This document shows, piece after piece, positions 32,360 to 33,505 of a stretch of 33,505 nucleotides of DNA; the stretch's first letter is position 1, and the number at the start of each line of letters is the position of its first letter. The stretch lies in assembly GCA_021323935.1 (NCBI GenBank), contig JAJPJZ010000185.1:1-33505 (forward strand), given 5' to 3'. The stretch comes from Terriglobia bacterium (GTDB taxonomy: Bacteria; Acidobacteriota; Terriglobia; Terriglobales; Acidobacteriaceae). The notes beneath the pieces are model-generated. The model did not search any database and was not told where the DNA came from. It was given only the letters and a program-made list of their open reading frames with translations. The translations under genes and the position numbers were made by a program.

Positions 32360-33505
32360 CTGCGGCTTCGCAGGCACGGTGAAGGCGTTGTTCTCAACAT
32401 TGCTCTCCGGCACGCTGCCGTCGTTCACTGCGGCGGCCGTGGGATATTGCCCAATCTGGATGCGGACGGTTGCGCGGCCGTGCCCCGGCACGCGCAGCCT
32501 GGCGAATGCCTCCGAAACATTGCTGCGCACCGCGACCGGCGCTTCAGCTTCTGCACCGCCTGAATTTTCTACCGTCACCGCGACCATGTAGCCGCCGGCG
32601 ATGTTCTGGCGCGCCGAGACTGCGGCGATGGACAAATCAGGCAGGCCCTGATCGCTGTAAATCCAGGAATTAAAAAACCAGTCCAGCGGGCGATGAGCTT
32701 CGGCCTCAATCAGGTGCTCGAAATATGCGGGATCGCGATCATCCTCGGCGCGGTACTTTGCCAATGCGCGTTGCAATGCGGTATCGCCGGCGATGTCGCG
32801 CAGCATCCACCAGCAGTACATCGCCTTGGTGCGATAGTAAACGTCGTCGGTGGTGTTGATGAGCGAAGGCCCGTGCGCGCCGTTGCTGTTCGCCTGCTTT
32901 TCCGCCTCCTGCAAAACCGGTAACTGATCGCCCAGGTATTGCAGCGCCGCCGCTCGCCCGCCCTGGCGCTCGCGTTCCAGCACCTGCGCAAAATGCGCAG
33001 CGCCTTCGAAAATCCACGGTCGCGGCGACGGCAGCGATGCGTGGGTGAGCTGGTGCGCCAGCACAACTTCCGTCATCTGTGTCGCTTTTGGCGAAAGCGA
33101 ATTGGGCAGCGGCGAGAATAACGTGGCGCCGCTCTCGTAGGCTGCGAAATTTGTTTGCGGCAACTGCACCACGGCGGCATTCTGTCGCGGCGGCCCGAAC
33201 CAGTCGGCGATCATGGGCGCAACTGCGTTGGCCAGCTCGCCGTAGCTGCGGGCGCCCTCGGTGGCCGAGGTGAGGTAGTGAACGCGAAATTGCGGCAGCG
33301 GGTCGATCGTCTCGAAGGGCGCCAGCGCGAAGCTGGGCGCGGTCAGTGCCAGCGTCGGCCAGCGGAATGCGTCGCATGCATCAGCGGCCGCGCTCGCCGC
33401 GCCCACCGCGCTGGTGACAAAAGGCTCATTGGGCCGGTTGCTTTGCGGCCACGCCTGGCACAGCTTTACTTCCATCACGGCCTGCTGCTCGCGCGCGCTC
33501 CACTC
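32354..33505 (-). CDS. M1-like metallopeptidase homologue with altered active site (5' end beyond window)
   Basis: The frame is open to the right edge (the codons before the ORF-track GTG read EWSAREQQA), so the N terminus is missing and at least 384 residues are visible. The gluzincin region reads VLAHQLTHASLPSPRPWIFE and then GAAHFAQVL. The two zinc His and the downstream Glu are in place, but the catalytic Glu of HExxH is Gln. Segments RTKAMYCWWMLRDIAGD and RPLDWFFNSWIYSDQGLPDL are typical of M1 aminopeptidase-like proteins. A C-terminal beta domain (GGYMVAVTVENSGGAEAEAP) resembles a CARDB/Ig-type module. It is probably exported and non-hydrolytic or altered. It is convergent with cmk. Confidence 0.85.
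   Translation of the reverse strand, partial: EWSAREQQAVMEVKLCQAWPQSNRPNEPFVTSAVGAASAAADACDAFRWPTLALTAPSFALAPFETIDPLPQFRVHYLTSATEGARSYGELANAVAPMIADWFGPPRQNAAVVQLPQTNFAAYESGATLFSPLPNSLSPKATQMTEVVLAHQLTHASLPSPRPWIFEGAAHFAQVLERERQGGRAAALQYLGDQLPVLQEAEKQANSNGAHGPSLINTTDDVYYRTKAMYCWWMLRDIAGDTALQRALAKYRAEDDRDPAYFEHLIEAEAHRPLDWFFNSWIYSDQGLPDLSIAAVSARQNIAGGYMVAVTVENSGGAEAEAPVAVRSNVSEAFARLRVPGHGRATVRIQIGQYPTAAAVNDGSVPESNVENNAFTVPAKPQS

Noticed and set aside
1-33505. Mobile elements, prophage or defence island
   Set aside because: No transposase, integrase, toxin-antitoxin pair, restriction or phage gene was found; the content is housekeeping and envelope-related.

Overview
The window looks like a chromosomal segment of a high-GC acidobacterium (Terriglobia-like). 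This is inferred from family content and codon style, not from a marker search. Pointers are an ADOP-type orphan MacB/FtsX permease, a B-box zinc-finger membrane protein next to a DUF4097 protein behind an ECF sigma factor, an Ig-like/beta-propeller lipoprotein, and the cluster infC-rpmI-rplT-pheS-pheT followed by mutL and cmk. I see no phage, insertion sequence, integron, CRISPR array, tRNA or rRNA. Coding density is high, and no gene-free stretch exceeds 300 bases; the longest gap is about 256 bases at 20193-20448.

Layout. 1-4.2 kb: a TetR regulator cut by the left edge, divergent from an ADOP permease with a palindromic operator-like site between them; then a convergent RecF-like ATPase gene that carries an apparent frameshift near its 3' end. 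4.3-11.3 kb: mostly single-gene housekeeping and metabolic units: a secreted M28 peptidase, a cytoplasmic molybdopterin oxidoreductase, QueD, a SAM methyltransferase, an RNase HI with an extra C-terminal module, and proline dehydrogenase. 11.4-15.6 kb: a four-gene unit of ECF sigma factor, zinc-binding anti-sigma factor, B-box/LiaF-like membrane protein and DUF4097 beta-repeat membrane protein, most likely an envelope-stress module. 15.6-23.8 kb: a beta-CASP nuclease, TrpD, a large lipoprotein, OsmC, a hotdog thioesterase, an ornithine-cyclodeaminase-like enzyme, a LytTR response regulator and a VOC protein, in mixed orientations. 23.8-30.7 kb: translation genes followed by mutL. 30.7 kb to the end: an unrecognised conserved-looking gene coupled to cmk, then a degenerate M1-like metallopeptidase cut by the right edge.

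The most interesting signals are in expression control. infC has no ATG, GTG or TTG start at its true N terminus and appears to use ATA behind a strong Shine-Dalgarno (SD) sequence and a short leader. rpmI has its only good SD about 100 bases upstream of ATG, separated by a long hairpin built from inverted arrays of a degenerate 7-base repeat; folding that hairpin would bring SD and ATG close together. Several other genes (methyltransferase, RNase HI, thioesterase, mutL) lack an SD but have a TANNNT box 6-7 bases before the start codon, as expected for leaderless mRNAs. I did not find a wholly new defence or mobile system.
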